From positions 5,998,407 to 6,062,406 of the forward strand of contig CM036160.1 of NCBI GenBank assembly GCA_020631735.1: 64,000 nt of DNA, given 5' to 3'. A model generated the notes under the pieces. The model was not told the origin of the DNA. It searched no databases and saw only the letters and a list, made by a program, of their open reading frames with translations. Positions within the stretch are counted from its first letter, which is position 1. The number at the start of each line of letters is the position of its first letter. Both the position numbers and the translations under genes were made by a program. The stretch comes from Saccharum officinarum. Taxonomy: Eukaryota; Streptophyta; Magnoliopsida; Poales; Poaceae. Shown piece after piece: positions 43,717 through 56,259 of the stretch.

Positions 43717-46436
43717 TGTAGCACCCGGTTTTAAGAACAAAACCAGATATGCACCATATGTGAGCATGGGAAGTCAAATCTCACATATAGCTACAAATAA
43801 AGGTAACATCAAAATACAATGCTTAATATATAACGTACTTAGTACAAACAAGATAACCTTAGGCACAGACAGCGGAAAGGCAACTCTGATCTTTGGGTGA
43901 AAACTCCACTCCACAGGGACACAACTGACTGGTTGATCACAAGCCTAACTCTTCCAAACTCTAGCAATCTGGTACTCATCCTGAGGTGTGGGGAAAATAG
44001 CAAGGGTGAGCACATGTCGTACTCAGCAAGTGCAACATGGGGTTCATGAGGCTCAAAGGCATGACATTGGTTTAACCACATGTAGCTTTTAGTTAACAAA
44101 GTTTTAGCATATGAGTAGCAACAAGTTGTCTTATATCCCACAATAAACACATGATCATGTAAAGTGAATGATGAATAGCAAAAACACATTTATAGTCATT
44201 AGTGATCATCTATTACGTAAGGGTCCAAGGCCACTCGTGACCGTGAGCACGGCAGTTATAACAGTTTTACAATCTGCAAAGGTTGTACACTTTCACTGTG
44301 AGTCGTGCAACCCATATGCCCGTAAGGCCCAAAAACACTTCCAAGGTGAGTAGGCAGGGTACACTATGAAGCCTTTTGAAGGTTCGTCTAACAAGTTAGG
44401 GCCATTAGATTCACTCGGCAAACAGATGTAGAGCTCCCCTTCCAAATGGCACAATGACGCGCAACCTATACACATAAGGACAGAGGCCGCACTATATCCG
44501 ATTCGTCAAGCCATTCTTACACCAAAAAGGTTACCATTAGCAAGCTAGAAAAAGTCCTTCTATATGACTAAAGCTAGAGACATGTAGCCCTCGCAGTTGT
44601 ACTGTAAGTCCCGGATGTTTGCTTACAGATAAGTCCTTATGAAGAGAAACTAGAGCACCATAAGATAGCCCAATGCTCTAGCCCCCTTTAAGTATGTTAC
44701 TAAAAATTTATCTTTTAATGTTTGTTGCATATTCCATTAATCAAATTACAAGATCATAGTTCATGTTGAGCATTAGCAAAGCTACTCAATGCAATATTAT
44801 GGGTTCTAAGGTAATGGATTAAAACTAAGTTGTCCTTAACAAGGGAATACATACATAATAAATTTAAGTGTTTAATGTGAATAGGACAACAAGGATGATC
44901 CCATGTTATACTTGCCTTAAACTATGATCCTTCTTCTAGTCCAAAGCTTCAGAAGAACTCCTTCTTGATCAACACGTAAAGCTCACCGACTGGACAAGAT
45001 CATAAAGCACCACACAAGCATTCAAACAACATGCATAGCATACAAATATAACTAAATTAGAACAATACACCAATCAATAAAAAAAACTTGAAAACTAATC
45101 TACGCATTGCTATGAACACATAGACGCGAAAAGCACTCTAATCCGAGCTACGATGAAAAAAACGACCTCAGTAAGATTCACTCTATATGAGAAAAAGAAA
45201 ACTATAGACTTCATTGATTTTAATAATTATATAAAATATATATAAGATACTTTAGAGAAATACCTAAATTGAATTAAGTTAAATTATATTTTGAATTACA
45301 AACACAAGATAAAACTAATCATATTCTATTTATAAAGGATCGAGATGGAAAACCTATGTTGCTTTTAATTGGAAAACTAATTGCATATAGATTAATATTT
45401 TATTTGAACGCATAAATTAAAACATACTAAACAATAATACTATTGAGAGTTTTTATATTATAAAGAAAACAACTACGAGCTTGATTTATTTTAGTTAAAC
45501 AAAATCATGAAAAAATATTAATTCAAATTAGACAAATCATAATTTAATTTAATTTAAAAGCCAAGGTAATTCTAGTCAATTTTACTTATAAATATTGTTG
45601 TATATTTAAGCAAATTAAACACTAACTTGGCCAAATAAAAGAATAGGTGAAACACCTACTCGATTGCATATGATGCGGATTTAAGATAATAATTTTTAAA
45701 TAAAAAACACGTTGGTGATAGCAACTAATCATATTAATATTTGTATATAAAACACCATATATAACCTATATTGCTTTTAATTATGAAACTAATTGCATTA
45801 GCATTAATCATTTTAATATTTACGTATGTATGGAAAAACATGTGAGATGAAAGACATCAACACTAACATATAGATCGCGTCGATACGAATCTAACGCAAC
45901 TCGAAGGGAGCAAAATGGAGTTAAAATGATTTTTGTGTTGAGGTTATAGGTTCAAAGGATGGACGAGCATATACATGTACATGGACTCTGCAGATCACGA
46001 TGTCTGATATATGGCTCCACGGTGTGCAGATGTAAACAATGAAGTTTCTGGAATTAAAGCATAATATAAGTGGAAAAGAATTGTTTACTGTGCAAGCTAG
46101 ATATAGGTTTTATATGGATATAAAACAGTGTACGAGGACCATGGCGTTGGGCACTGAACTCACCGAGAGCCAAAGCAATATCCATTTTTGCTGCAGGACA
46201 TAGATGTTGGGCGACGGTGACTTGCAAGATTAAGGAGTAGGCAGCTCGCCGCCGGCTGGTTTTGTTGGAGATGCAGGGATGGGCAAGCAGATACGGCCAA
46301 CGCAACATGCATGGGACAGCCCGCGACCACCAGGTACAGAAGCGGACGATAATGAAGGGGAGCACTACCGGAGTTAGAGGATAACAGCGATCTTGGAACT
46401 TGAAAACCCAGCGACGGTGCTTTGTCCAAGGGGTTA

Positions 46437-47030
<594 letters not shown>

Positions 47031-47593
47031 AGCCCATTAGTAAATAAAGACACCGGCTTTTAAGATTATTTTAGATTTTTGCACATGGCTTCCGTGGATT
47101 GATGAAGATTTGGGGCTTAGGATTATTCTAATTTAGAAATTAATTAATTTCATGAAATAAAAATAATCCTAGAAGTCTAGAATTATGATTTATATCACGA
47201 AAAATGCTCCGAAGCTTAGAAAATTCCCTGGAAAAATCCTGAAGATAAATTGAAAGACGAGGACTCAGACAAAATATTTGGAACTCAAGAAAAGATTGTT
47301 GGGAACTTGGAACATAAAGATTAAGGTCAAGGAGGTAGGAATTAAATTCCAGAAAGAAGCTGGAAAATTTCAAGAAATAGATATTCGTCTCCTAAACGGA
47401 TTTTTTTAAAAAATAATTTGCACATATAAACACAGGGTGCAACTGGCATGAATGCAACAAACATGTTTCTACCTTAAGGTAAATTTTAATTTAATGAAAA
47501 TTTATTTTTTTCCATATGTTTTCATGAGCACAAAAATACAAAATTCAATCATTTTAGATCTATTTCCAAATAAGCGAATTTTAGGGTGTTACA

Positions 47594-48720
47594 GCTGTTC
47601 ACTCCTCCCTCTTGCCCATCACACGCCCCACCTGCGACTCTCACTCCTTGCTCCAGTAGTCCCACCTGCCGCGCGCCCACCCGCGCCGTCGGACCCATCA
47701 CTTGCCTCTGCTGGTGCTGGTGGTACCATTACGCACCTTAGGTGGTCTCCACCGAGCTAAGGGCACCCATGATCACGGCCTGTGCCGGTGGTGCTCGCGC
47801 TCCCTCTCGGCCCCGGCACCCACTCAGAGGCCGGTATAAACCAGCCCTGGTCTCTCCCTCCCCCTATGATGCAAATATATGTTTACAGTGTTTCAGATAT
47901 CATATCAAAGGTATGTTGTTAGTGTTTCATATGGATATTGCAAAAGTAGATCGGGATGTCGTATATATGTTCCAAGTGTTTTTAGAGGCATGATGCAAGC
48001 ATTTGTTCAAAATATTTCATATATTTTAGACGTATGTTGCAAGCGCTTTTGATCTGGATGTTACATATGTTTCACACATATGTTGCAAGAGTATGTTCGA
48101 AATATTTCAATCTTATGTTGCGATAAGTGTTTTCATGTTGCAAGTTGTAAGTTTTTTATCTGAATGGTGCATATGTTTCACACACATGTTACAAGTGTAT
48201 GTTCCAAATATTTCATCTACTTTAGACGTATATTGCATTCAAGTGTTTCATATTGCAAGTGTTTTTGTGTTTCTAAGAGACGTTCAGAGAGTCATGGGAG
48301 CACGGCTTGGGCGTCGGAGGAAGGGACGCAGTGAGCCGGGGGCTGGCAGATGGGGCGCGCGGCGCGCCTAGGGTCCTACAGACGGGGCGTGCTTATCCTC
48401 ATCCCGGCTCCTGGGTGTCGCCCGTGCGAAGAGAGAGAGAGAGAGGAGGGGATCAAGGGGAAGGACCGGTGGGTGTGGAACGGGGCGAGGCGGACGGGGG
48501 CAGGGTGGCTTGCGGGCGGATGGGCACGAACACGTGTGTGCAGCAGCGAATGGCGCGGGTGGGCGGCTGGCGACCGAAGCCGGGGTCGTGCGATGGCGTT
48601 TTCTAATGGGCCGTTCTACTAGGCCATTTGGTGGGAGTGTGCCCAGGTTACCGTCCGACGGAATCCTATCCCATTGGATGACCGGATGCCAGCAAGTCAT
48701 AACACGAAATTAACAAATAG
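47594..48720. other. GC-rich repeat region with ATGTTGCAAGTGTTTCA-type degenerate repeats
   Basis: About 47880-48290 consists of many diverged units around TGTTGCAAGYGTTT and ATATTTCA, a pattern I know as widely dispersed in grass genomes but cannot assign to a superfamily. GC-rich stretches lie on either side. It probably forms one element with 43506-43716, split by the solo LTR. No gene is supported. Confidence 0.45.
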
Positions 48721-50600
48721 AGATAAAAGTTGTATCATTCTAGAGATAAAGTTTGGGTACAATATCCAAAAGTTAGAAAACCGTGCACAGTTCTTGGTCC
48801 TATTGTTAGAGATAGAAGATAGAACACATATAATAACTAATTACTCCATCCGTCCAAAAAAATGCAACTACAGGTTGCATGCCGGCAAAAGTACTTCACA
48901 TTTAATCAACAACTAGAAAGCAACGCGTGGCGTTGCCGTGTGCCTATCATTTTGAGCCAGTTTGGTAATTCGTTTGTGTTGCCACGACCTGTTCATTGAT
49001 TCTTTTTTTATGAAGGATTGACGTATACTATGGCGGTTTGGGTACTGTAGTTTGTGGAGATTGTCTATAGGCTGTGTACCACATATAGTTGAAGTATATC
49101 ATTTTTTGTGTGTATTCATTTGAAGTTTTTTATGTACGAGACATGATGTACTTGCGTATATGAGAATGTATGGAATATTATATATCATATGTGTTTTTTT
49201 GTGTATAAATATGTACGATAGAATTTATATTTGAGTATTTATATTTCGGGTTGGCGTTAAATTAATTGGCCACCAAAGACCATGAGAAAGGGTATATGAT
49301 ATTGAATTTAAGGTAGTGGAAATATTTTTAGTGCACATGTGGTGGAAACTACAAATTAATCATTCACTAAAAAGTATGGAATTGCTACTGTACTGAATAG
49401 AATACAATAAAGCATATGATATTTTAAGTTTAATGAATACATCTGTTCGTAATAAAGTCAACAAGACTGGTTTTGTATTTTTATGTTTTTTTGTTTGGTT
49501 TTATATGTTTTTTTTGAGAGATATATGGTTTTTGAAGAAAAGATAAAACTATTAAATAAGGCAAAGAGGTTCGCGGGCCGTTTTTAGCCCATTGAGAAGC
49601 ATGGATTGCGGGTTGATTATTAAAAAGTCCAAGGTTAGACTGCAGGTTGATTATTAAAAAGTCTATGGTTTTTTTCGTAAAATTTTCTGTGAGAGAAAGC
49701 CAGACTGCAGGTTGATTTCAATAAAGTTCGAGGGTTTTTTTGTAAAATGTCTGGAATTCGCCCGATCCTGCCCGTCCGCCCGGTCGATCGGACGGCCGGG
49801 AACGGCCGGCGACGTGGCACGCTCTAGTGCTAGAGCTTGGCTCAGGTTTAGAAAGTAAGAGATTTCTAGTGAATACTATTCATATTTATGGCTCCAAAAT
49901 AATTTATTATAAAAATACATTTCATAATTAACTAATGATATTTATTTGATGTCATAAATATTGATCTTTTTTATCTATAACTGATCAAACTTAGGATACT
50001 AAACCATGACACTCAATAATATTATGCATAAAAGAGCATCAAGATTTATGATACTAAACTAGTATCATTAGATATACTATCAAATATATTTTTATAATAC
50101 ATTTATTTGGTGTCATAAATAATAAGTTTATTGGTTACATGGGAATTAAATTTTGAGAAAAGGAGAAAAATAAGAGGTGTCAAATCAGCCTTAACTTGGA
50201 GGAAACGCGATGGTGTTGGAGGGCCCTAATAATAAGCTCCGATTGAAAATAATGGTCGGCTTACAAATTTAATGTTGCGGACATCCTACTCAAATATTAT
50301 TTTTAGATATTATAAATTTTATAATACAGGTGTTAACTTGAATTATATGGTCTTGTTTCTGGTCTCCGTTGCAACGTAGGCGCACAAACGCTCAGTGGTA
50401 TTAAAAAATTTAAATTGTGCAGTAGGTTGCTGAAAGAACATATATGGTAACTTAAGGATAACACTCCATTAGCATTTACAGTAATGACAAAAGTGACGGA
50501 ACAATTAGACAAACAACGCAGCTTCGTGGAAAGCAAGATGGAGCTTCTGCTATATTGTCATTCCTGTGGAAAGCCATGTCACTGAGAAGGATGTAAACCG
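48721..50600. other. AT-rich transposon debris between copies
   Basis: No gene. ACTCCATCCGTCCAAAAA at about 48843 is a Stowaway-type MITE end. 49600-49725 has three repeats of CTGCAGGTTGATTATTAAAAAG-like sequence, in the style of grass Mutator-like elements. About 49880-50130 resembles the interior of grass Stowaway MITEs (TATTTGGTGTCATAAATA). Exact boundaries are not resolvable by eye. Confidence 0.4.
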
Positions 50601-50859
50601 TTTTATAGTTGTATTATATTGCCGACCGGCGGGTGATGACAGTGAGCTCCACTTACAAACGGAGTGGCTGATAAAGAGTATGCTCGCTAACTGATAACTT
50701 CATGACTAGTACTAGTAGTATAGCTAATTAATGAGTAAAGACCACGGTACATTTCATTACGGAACGAGCAATACAGTACAACTGGAAGAGTATGGCAACA
50801 CAGGAGAAGACGACTATGTGACGTATAGCAAAAACGACCTATAAACTGTAATGCAATAT

Positions 50860-50960
50860 TACAAGCTGACTCCGTGTCATTGGGTTCAGAATTTACAACT
50901 GCAATATTACAAACTGGAATATTACAACTGGAATAGTACAACTGGAATATTACAAGTCAT
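50860..50960. repeat. Short tandem repeat TACAACTGGAATAT
   Basis: Four or five imperfect units of about 14 bp (ACAACTGCAATAT, ACAAACTGGAATAT, ACAACTGGAATAG, ACAACTGGAATAT) lie in the upstream region of copy D and are absent from the other promoter copies. Confidence 0.7.
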
Positions 50961-51039
50961 TGCATTGGGAATATACAATGTCCTAAATGTGGGAAAGCTA
51001 ATCCCATCTGCAATTGTTTTCTGTCAAGTACCTTACAAG

Positions 51040-51366
51040 CTTTGCAAGTCATTGGGTTCAGAATTTACGCTGCAGCTTCATCCCATCCGTGTCACCGTGT
51101 GTTGTCATCCTCTTAGGAATAGAACCATTACACATATATCTGGAAGCGATGGACCTCCAACCTCCACTTGCTTGTACTCCTATAAAGCTTTGCTCCTCCT
51201 ACTTGATGAATCATATCACAACCAGTGGACACCTCCACTGCTCTGTTCTTGACCTCACCTTATCCCCTCCTTCATCCTTGAAGAGCAACTAGAAAGGCTG
51301 TGGTCAATATAATTGGCATGCAGTTGAAACAGGCGCGTGGCTGCAGCAATCTAGTGGAGAATTAAG
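51040..51366 (+). promoter_or_regulatory. Core promoter and 5'UTR exon of copy D
   Basis: TATAAAGCTT starts at 51181, in the same context as copy B. The leader GACCTCACCTTATCCCC and the exon GCGCGTGGCTGCAGCAATCT end at 51366 with GGAGAATTAAG. Further upstream CAAGCTTTGCAAGTCATTGG and GGTCAGAACC-like motifs are shared with other copies. Confidence 0.65.
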
Positions 51367-51451
51367 GTAAGTACTACACATATAATACGCATGTATATTA
51401 TTTTGTATCATGTGTGCGTCAAATTAAAAGTATCTCCCTTTGTCTCCTCAG
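51367..51451 (+). other. 5'UTR intron of copy D
   Basis: Donor AAG|GTAAGTACT and acceptor TGTCTCCTCAG (ends 51451). A frame that starts at 51440 lies partly inside this intron, so its ATG is not used in the spliced mRNA. Confidence 0.75.
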
Positions 51452-51484
51452 AAGGCGGAGCGGAGACTGTACAGCTCCCCTGCC

Positions 51485-52978
51485 ATGGCGGAAATGTTAG
51501 GTTCAGCCCTTGTTCAGGAGGCCGTGAGCAGAGGCGTCTCATTTGCATTGGGCAAGCGCGAGGAGAAGGCATCCCAAGGCCACTCGACAGGAATGACAGA
51601 GAGGCTTCAGATGGCAGTAAGCCATCTGGAGTTTGCGCTTGAGAGGGCCCAGGAGCTGCGCATCAGGCACCTCTCATTGATTAGCCGCAGGAAGCAAATC
51701 AAGTCTGCCTACGTCGAGGCCATGGAACTGCTCGACAAGCACAAGCAGCAGCAGGCGGTGTCTCCAGGACAGGAACTGCAGGTTGCACATGGGGTAAAGC
51801 GCAAGCGAGGGTTTTCTTGGGCTAAGGACGTGCCCATCGAATCTTCTTTTGCTGGCTTGAGCACGGATGACGTTCGAAGATTTGAATGGTATGCAGATTA
51901 TGCTGGCAAGTTTGTGAGGGATGTGGAGTGCGGCTGTTCACTTCATCATTACACCTTTTGCAACCCTATTGTCAGGCATCTCCTTGAAGGTAAAACTCTC
52001 CGGTATTATCATTTGGAGCAAGGAAACTTGCAGAGAAATGTCATCATATGGCCCACATATTCTGATGAGCGTGGAGTGGAGGCAATGCTGCAATACCGTT
52101 ATAACTATAGCACAATGAATGAGAAAAGTTTCTGTCTGTTGTTGTTCCTACGACTATCAGAAAGCACGGACATAGTTGGGGTTGCTATTAAAGGCTTGCA
52201 ATTATTGACATCTGACTTCAAACATGCGATTGAATTTGCAATGGGAGAACTCACCAAACTTTCTAATTTACAAGACATTGCACATTCCTATGGGCCACCA
52301 TTTATGGGCTTTCAAGAGCATTATATCAATGACATACAATTTTTGCGCCCAGACCCAGCATGTTGCAAAGAAAATAGGCACAGACTTTGTGCTAACAACA
52401 ACGGCTCGTCAGAGTTATCAGACATATTCCCAGAGCAAGTTATTTATTGGGGTTTTCAGTGCTACTATGTTCCAGCACTAGAAGGTCCCAGCAGATGGTC
52501 GTACAGCTCATTTGATGTGGTGGGCAGGAGCAAGAGCAGAGGCGGTGGGAAGCCACCTCTGGTACTGACAGCTGCCTTCGCGCCTCATGAAGCTATTGAG
52601 ATGGAAGATAGTTATGCACTCGAAATCATCGGAGATGTCGAAGAGTATAGAGATGCTAGCATACAGCAAGTGGTCGTGACACTAAAATCAAACACAATCA
52701 GCTGTTTCTTCCGACAGCCAGAGCTGACAGAGTGCAAAATATTCTGGCTCTCTAAACATGGTGGTGCAGGGTTTGGGGTGAAGAAGGAAAGCATGGAAAA
52801 AACAGGTGCGCCTAAAACCAGGAGGAGGTACAATCCTCGTACGAGGAAGCATAAGGAGACGTCCCAGGAGGTAGCTAGTCAGTGTGGTGTCCAGGAGTAT
52901 TTGGTTGGATCATTTGTAGCAATATATGGTAATACTCCATTATTTGTAACATGCACATGTCTACAGCTTGAGAACTAA
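51485..52978 (+). CDS. Grass-specific Rx-N-like family protein, copy D (intact)
   Basis: One open exon of 497 residues. The ATG at 51485 (CCATGGCGG) is chosen because splicing of the 5'UTR intron removes the upstream ATG at 51440, and because MAEM is the family start. Residues 1-100 are helical and charged (LVQEAVSRGVSFALGKREEK, LEFALERAQELRI, LLDKHKQQQ). The central block has FEWYADYAGKFVRDVE, YTFCNPIVRHLLEGKTL, LRLSESTDIVGVAIKGLQLLTS, MGELTKLSNLQD and RPDPACC. The C-terminal third has SKSRGGGKPP, then SKHGGAGFGVKKE and a basic stretch. The last about 40 residues read through sequence that is 3'UTR in copy B, so this C terminus is newly acquired. There is no NB-ARC, LRR, signal or membrane segment. 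Function unknown. Confidence 0.85.
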   Translation: MAEMLGSALVQEAVSRGVSFALGKREEKASQGHSTGMTERLQMAVSHLEFALERAQELRIRHLSLISRRKQIKSAYVEAMELLDKHKQQQAVSPGQELQVAHGVKRKRGFSWAKDVPIESSFAGLSTDDVRRFEWYADYAGKFVRDVECGCSLHHYTFCNPIVRHLLEGKTLRYYHLEQGNLQRNVIIWPTYSDERGVEAMLQYRYNYSTMNEKSFCLLLFLRLSESTDIVGVAIKGLQLLTSDFKHAIEFAMGELTKLSNLQDIAHSYGPPFMGFQEHYINDIQFLRPDPACCKENRHRLCANNNGSSELSDIFPEQVIYWGFQCYYVPALEGPSRWSYSSFDVVGRSKSRGGGKPPLVLTAAFAPHEAIEMEDSYALEIIGDVEEYRDASIQQVVVTLKSNTISCFFRQPELTECKIFWLSKHGGAGFGVKKESMEKTGAPKTRRRYNPRTRKHKETSQEVASQCGVQEYLVGSFVAIYGNTPLFVTCTCLQLEN

Positions 52979-54410
52979 AACTACCTTTTGCTGCTGCCAA
53001 CTGTATGAAAATTTCCCTTGTACACAACTTGCCCCATCCGATACAATATAATACTAGTGCTTATATTTGATTGCAAATGAAAAGACAGTTGCTTAATTAC
53101 TTTGTGCTGTATGCAAGATACTACGGAGCACTAGTTATTTACTCCATCGAATACTACCGAATTCTGTCTCTAGAACCAGTTTTAGGACAGTTTTTGATCC
53201 AACTGCAGCTACGGAAAAAATGAGACGCCTTTAAATATTGTTTCTATAGTAGTGTAAGCTTAACTACAAACCTGTCATCGTATTCATGATTTGCAATAAG
53301 AAAGATGCAAAGACTGTGTAAACTGCTCATTATTTACACTAAGAAGCTGTTTGGTTTGGCCTTTTTAGGTCTGGACCTGTGTTTACAGCGTTATCAGGTC
53401 CCTTGCATCTTGTTTGGTTGGACCGGCCCATAATCGGTCACGGCGGTATCGCATACCAGCCCATACAAACCCATTATAAGAGGCTACGAGCTATACTACT
53501 AGTAGTAAGGCGCTGTCTGTTGTAGTATTTAGTGTTAAGTCAGCTAGTTACAAGGCCGCCTACACATAATAAACATCATGTGTAACAGTTCTTATTAAAT
53601 CATAATGTTGAAGAGATGATTAGTCAATGTGCTGGTAAAAAAATATGAGACGGACAGTGAAAATAAAGACAAGGACTATTTTCCTTTTCAAGACCAATGG
53701 TCGTGTGGGACAGAAATAATAAATGATAATCCAACGAAGCTGAAATATAATAAGAAAAATGGTTCTTATATCATGACAATGATGAGTTTAATAAGAGCAC
53801 TCAGAATTTTACTTGTCCGAATTAACTGAACTGAAATAATTCATTCTATACGGTAAAATAGTTTGGTAAGTTCAGTTTCTATTTCTAGTGGTTGTGGCAA
53901 ATCAGACTGGAAAATAACTCATTGGCGGATTGGAACATACTTTTCCTCTTGGCGACAACCTGATTCTTGTTAAGAATGTGTAATATTTGATTCTTTGTTC
54001 ATGAAAAACTCGATAAGAACTCTAATTGACCAAGGTAACTAATACTACTTTCACTGGAACTTTCTCAGTAGTGACTAGTGACTAACCTTGTGGTCATCTT
54101 GAAGCGAAGTGAGACAGTGAGGAGGACTAACCAATGATTTTGCAGTACCCATGAATGTGAATGTGATATGGGAAAAAAATCCAACAGCGACGAGCAAGTG
54201 GCTTACATCCACACAAGCTTTGCAAGTCATAGCTTTGAGAATTACACTGCAACTTCCTCTTTTGTTCCATTCTCCTAGGGTCAGAACCATCTTCTGCTCT
54301 TCATTCCCCTGAGCTTTCCATATTTATTCCCGATCACACATTGGAGCCACCCGATTTCAACTTATTGACACCAAGCTCAAAACGATGGACCCTCTACCTC
54401 GTCTTGTACT
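52979..54410 (+). other. 3' flank of D and promoter block of a lost copy
   Basis: It aligns with 4116-5355. The promoter-like part (about 54130-54410: CCAATGATTTTGCAGTACCC, CACAAGCTTTGCAAGTC, CACACATTGGAGCCACCC, CGATGGACC) is followed not by a gene but by the truncated copia at about 54420. No gene is seen. Confidence 0.55.
53348..53476. mobile_element. Small non-autonomous insertion with 8-bp duplication (hAT-like MITE)
   Basis: This 129-bp block is absent from the corresponding place after copy B. It is bordered by TAAGAAGC (53340-53347) and TAAGAGGC (53477-53484), an 8-bp duplication with one difference, as expected for hAT elements. It contains GTCTGGACCTGTG and CAGGTCC in opposite senses. 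Confidence 0.6.
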
Positions 54411-54472
54411 CCTAGACACTACCTGAACGAAAGATTACATGATCTGCATCAACTTATCTAACAAATCACCAC

Positions 54473-55141
54473 CTAAGCTTGATGCACTTCTACGACTCCT
54501 AAAGCACTCATCAGTTCTATAAACTTAACTCGTCCCAACGACTTGGTGAAGATGTCAGCCAATTGTTCTGCTGTCCCAATGTGATCCACCTCCACCTTTC
54601 CATCCTCTATGCATTCACAAAGAAAATGATACTTTGTGTCAATGTGTTTACTTCGTTCGTGATGCACCGGATTTCTGCTGAGAGCAATTGCAGACATATT
54701 GTCCATGAGTAACTTCACTGTCACCTCTTTCATTCCCAACATGTCATCTATGAGTCGGCTCAGCCAGATCCCTTGGCATGCTGCTGCTGCTGCTGCCGCG
54801 ACGTATTCAACCTCACAAAATAAGAGTGCGACGATCTTCTGCTTCTGTGACGACCATGTCACCAAGCTTTTGCCAAGAAAGTAGACGGCACCAGATGTGC
54901 TCCTTCTGTCTTCAACATCCCCAGCAAAGTCACTGTCGTTGTATCCCAACAGCATAGGCTGTAGCTCTCCTCCTCTTGTGTACATGCAACCATACCCAAC
55001 AGTTCCCTTTAGGTATCTCAGAATACGCTTAACAGCAAGCCAGTGCTCCTTTCCTGGTGCCTCCATGTATCTGCTCACCACTCCAACAGCATAAGCCAAG
55101 TCTGGTCTTGTGTTCACAATGTACCTTAGACTCCTGATCAT
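54473..55141 (-). pseudogene. Copia RNase H region
   Basis: The minus-strand frame has MIRSLRYIVNTRPDLAYAVG, WLAVKRILRYLKGT, DSDFAGDVEDRRSTSG, the catalytic CEVEYVAAAAA region, DNMSAIALSRNPVHHERSKHID and ADIFTKSLG, the end of a copia pol. It is separated from the RT frame by a small deletion and frame change at about 55142-55161. Confidence 0.88.
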
Positions 55142-55161
55142 ACTTCTGTAGGCTGTTGAAT

Positions 55162-56166
55162 CTACTGCATCTCCATTGGAGTATCACATGAATTGCAATT
55201 CTTCATGTTAGCATTCTCTAAAATCTTCAGAGCATATGCACTTTGGCTTAGAGTGATTGCACCCCCTCCTTGCTTCACCTCTATCCCTAGATAGTAACTA
55301 AGGAGTCCCAAATCACTCATGCTGAACTTTCTTCTCATCTCTGTCTTGAACTTTAGAATATCTTCAACTGAAGGTCTAGAAATTATGAGATCATCAACAT
55401 AAACTCCAACAATGAGAAAGGATTTACTGCTGCTCCTCTTATAAACAGCATGCTCTAACTTGCTTCTCATAAAACCGAGAGCAATCAACTCCTTGTCAAG
55501 CTTAGCATTCCATGCTCGAGGTGCCTGTCTAAGACCATACAAAGCCTTTTCCAACTTCAGCACCTTGTTTGAATTGCCAACAATGAAACCTGGTGGTTGC
55601 TGCACAAACACTGTCTCTGACAGCTCACCATTTGAAAATGCAGACTTGGCGTCCATATGGTGAACCTCCCAACCACCATGTGCTGCTAGTGCAAGCAAAA
55701 CCCTTACAGTCTCTATTCTGGCAACAGGGGCATAAACTTCATCAAAGTCAATTCCTTGACGCTGAGCATAGCCTTTGGCCACCAGACGTGCCTTATGCTT
55801 GACAATATTTCCTTCTGGGTCCTTCTTGACTTTAAACACCCACTTGAGGCCAATGGTTTTTTGCTTGGGTGGGAGATCACAAGCAACCCATGTTCTGTTA
55901 TCCTCAATGGCCTTCATCTCCTCCTCCATCGCCTTCCTCCAACATTGTTCAGACAATGCCTCCTGAATCGACTTTGGTTCATCCGAAGTGTCGGTGACGG
56001 CGATCGTCTCATCCGAAGTGTCGGTGACGGCGTTGGCCGGCCTACGCTCCCACTTGTTGACCAACATGCGTTTAGCTTGCTTCTCCGGGTTGGGGTCATG
56101 GAAAGGAGCTTTGGCCGCTAGCCTGCCACTGCGACGAGGGACCAGGCTAGCGGGCTCCTGGCGCAC
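55162..56166 (-). pseudogene. Copia reverse transcriptase region
   Basis: The 334-residue minus frame has the RT block LKWVFKVKKDPEGNIVKHKARLVAKGYAQ, DFDEVYAPVARIETVR, MDAKSAFSNGEL, LEKALYGLRQAPRAWN, the catalytic YVDDLI, and SDLGLLSYYLGIEV. The upstream part (RRSGRLAAKAPFHDPN) is the linker between integrase and RT. The RT core is intact by eye, but the downstream RNase H is out of frame and no integrase, protease, gag or LTR is present. Confidence 0.9.
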
Positions 56167-56259
56167 GGCGCGTCCACGCGGTGGTGTGTGTAGGAGGCTC
56201 TCCTGTAGCAGCAGCTGATGGGAGTTGATGAAGAGGGCTCCGACGTCAATGGGGGTGGG

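Noticed and set aside
51440..51484. Upstream ATG extending copy D by 15 residues
   Set aside because: It lies in the 5'UTR intron, which is removed by conserved splice sites.
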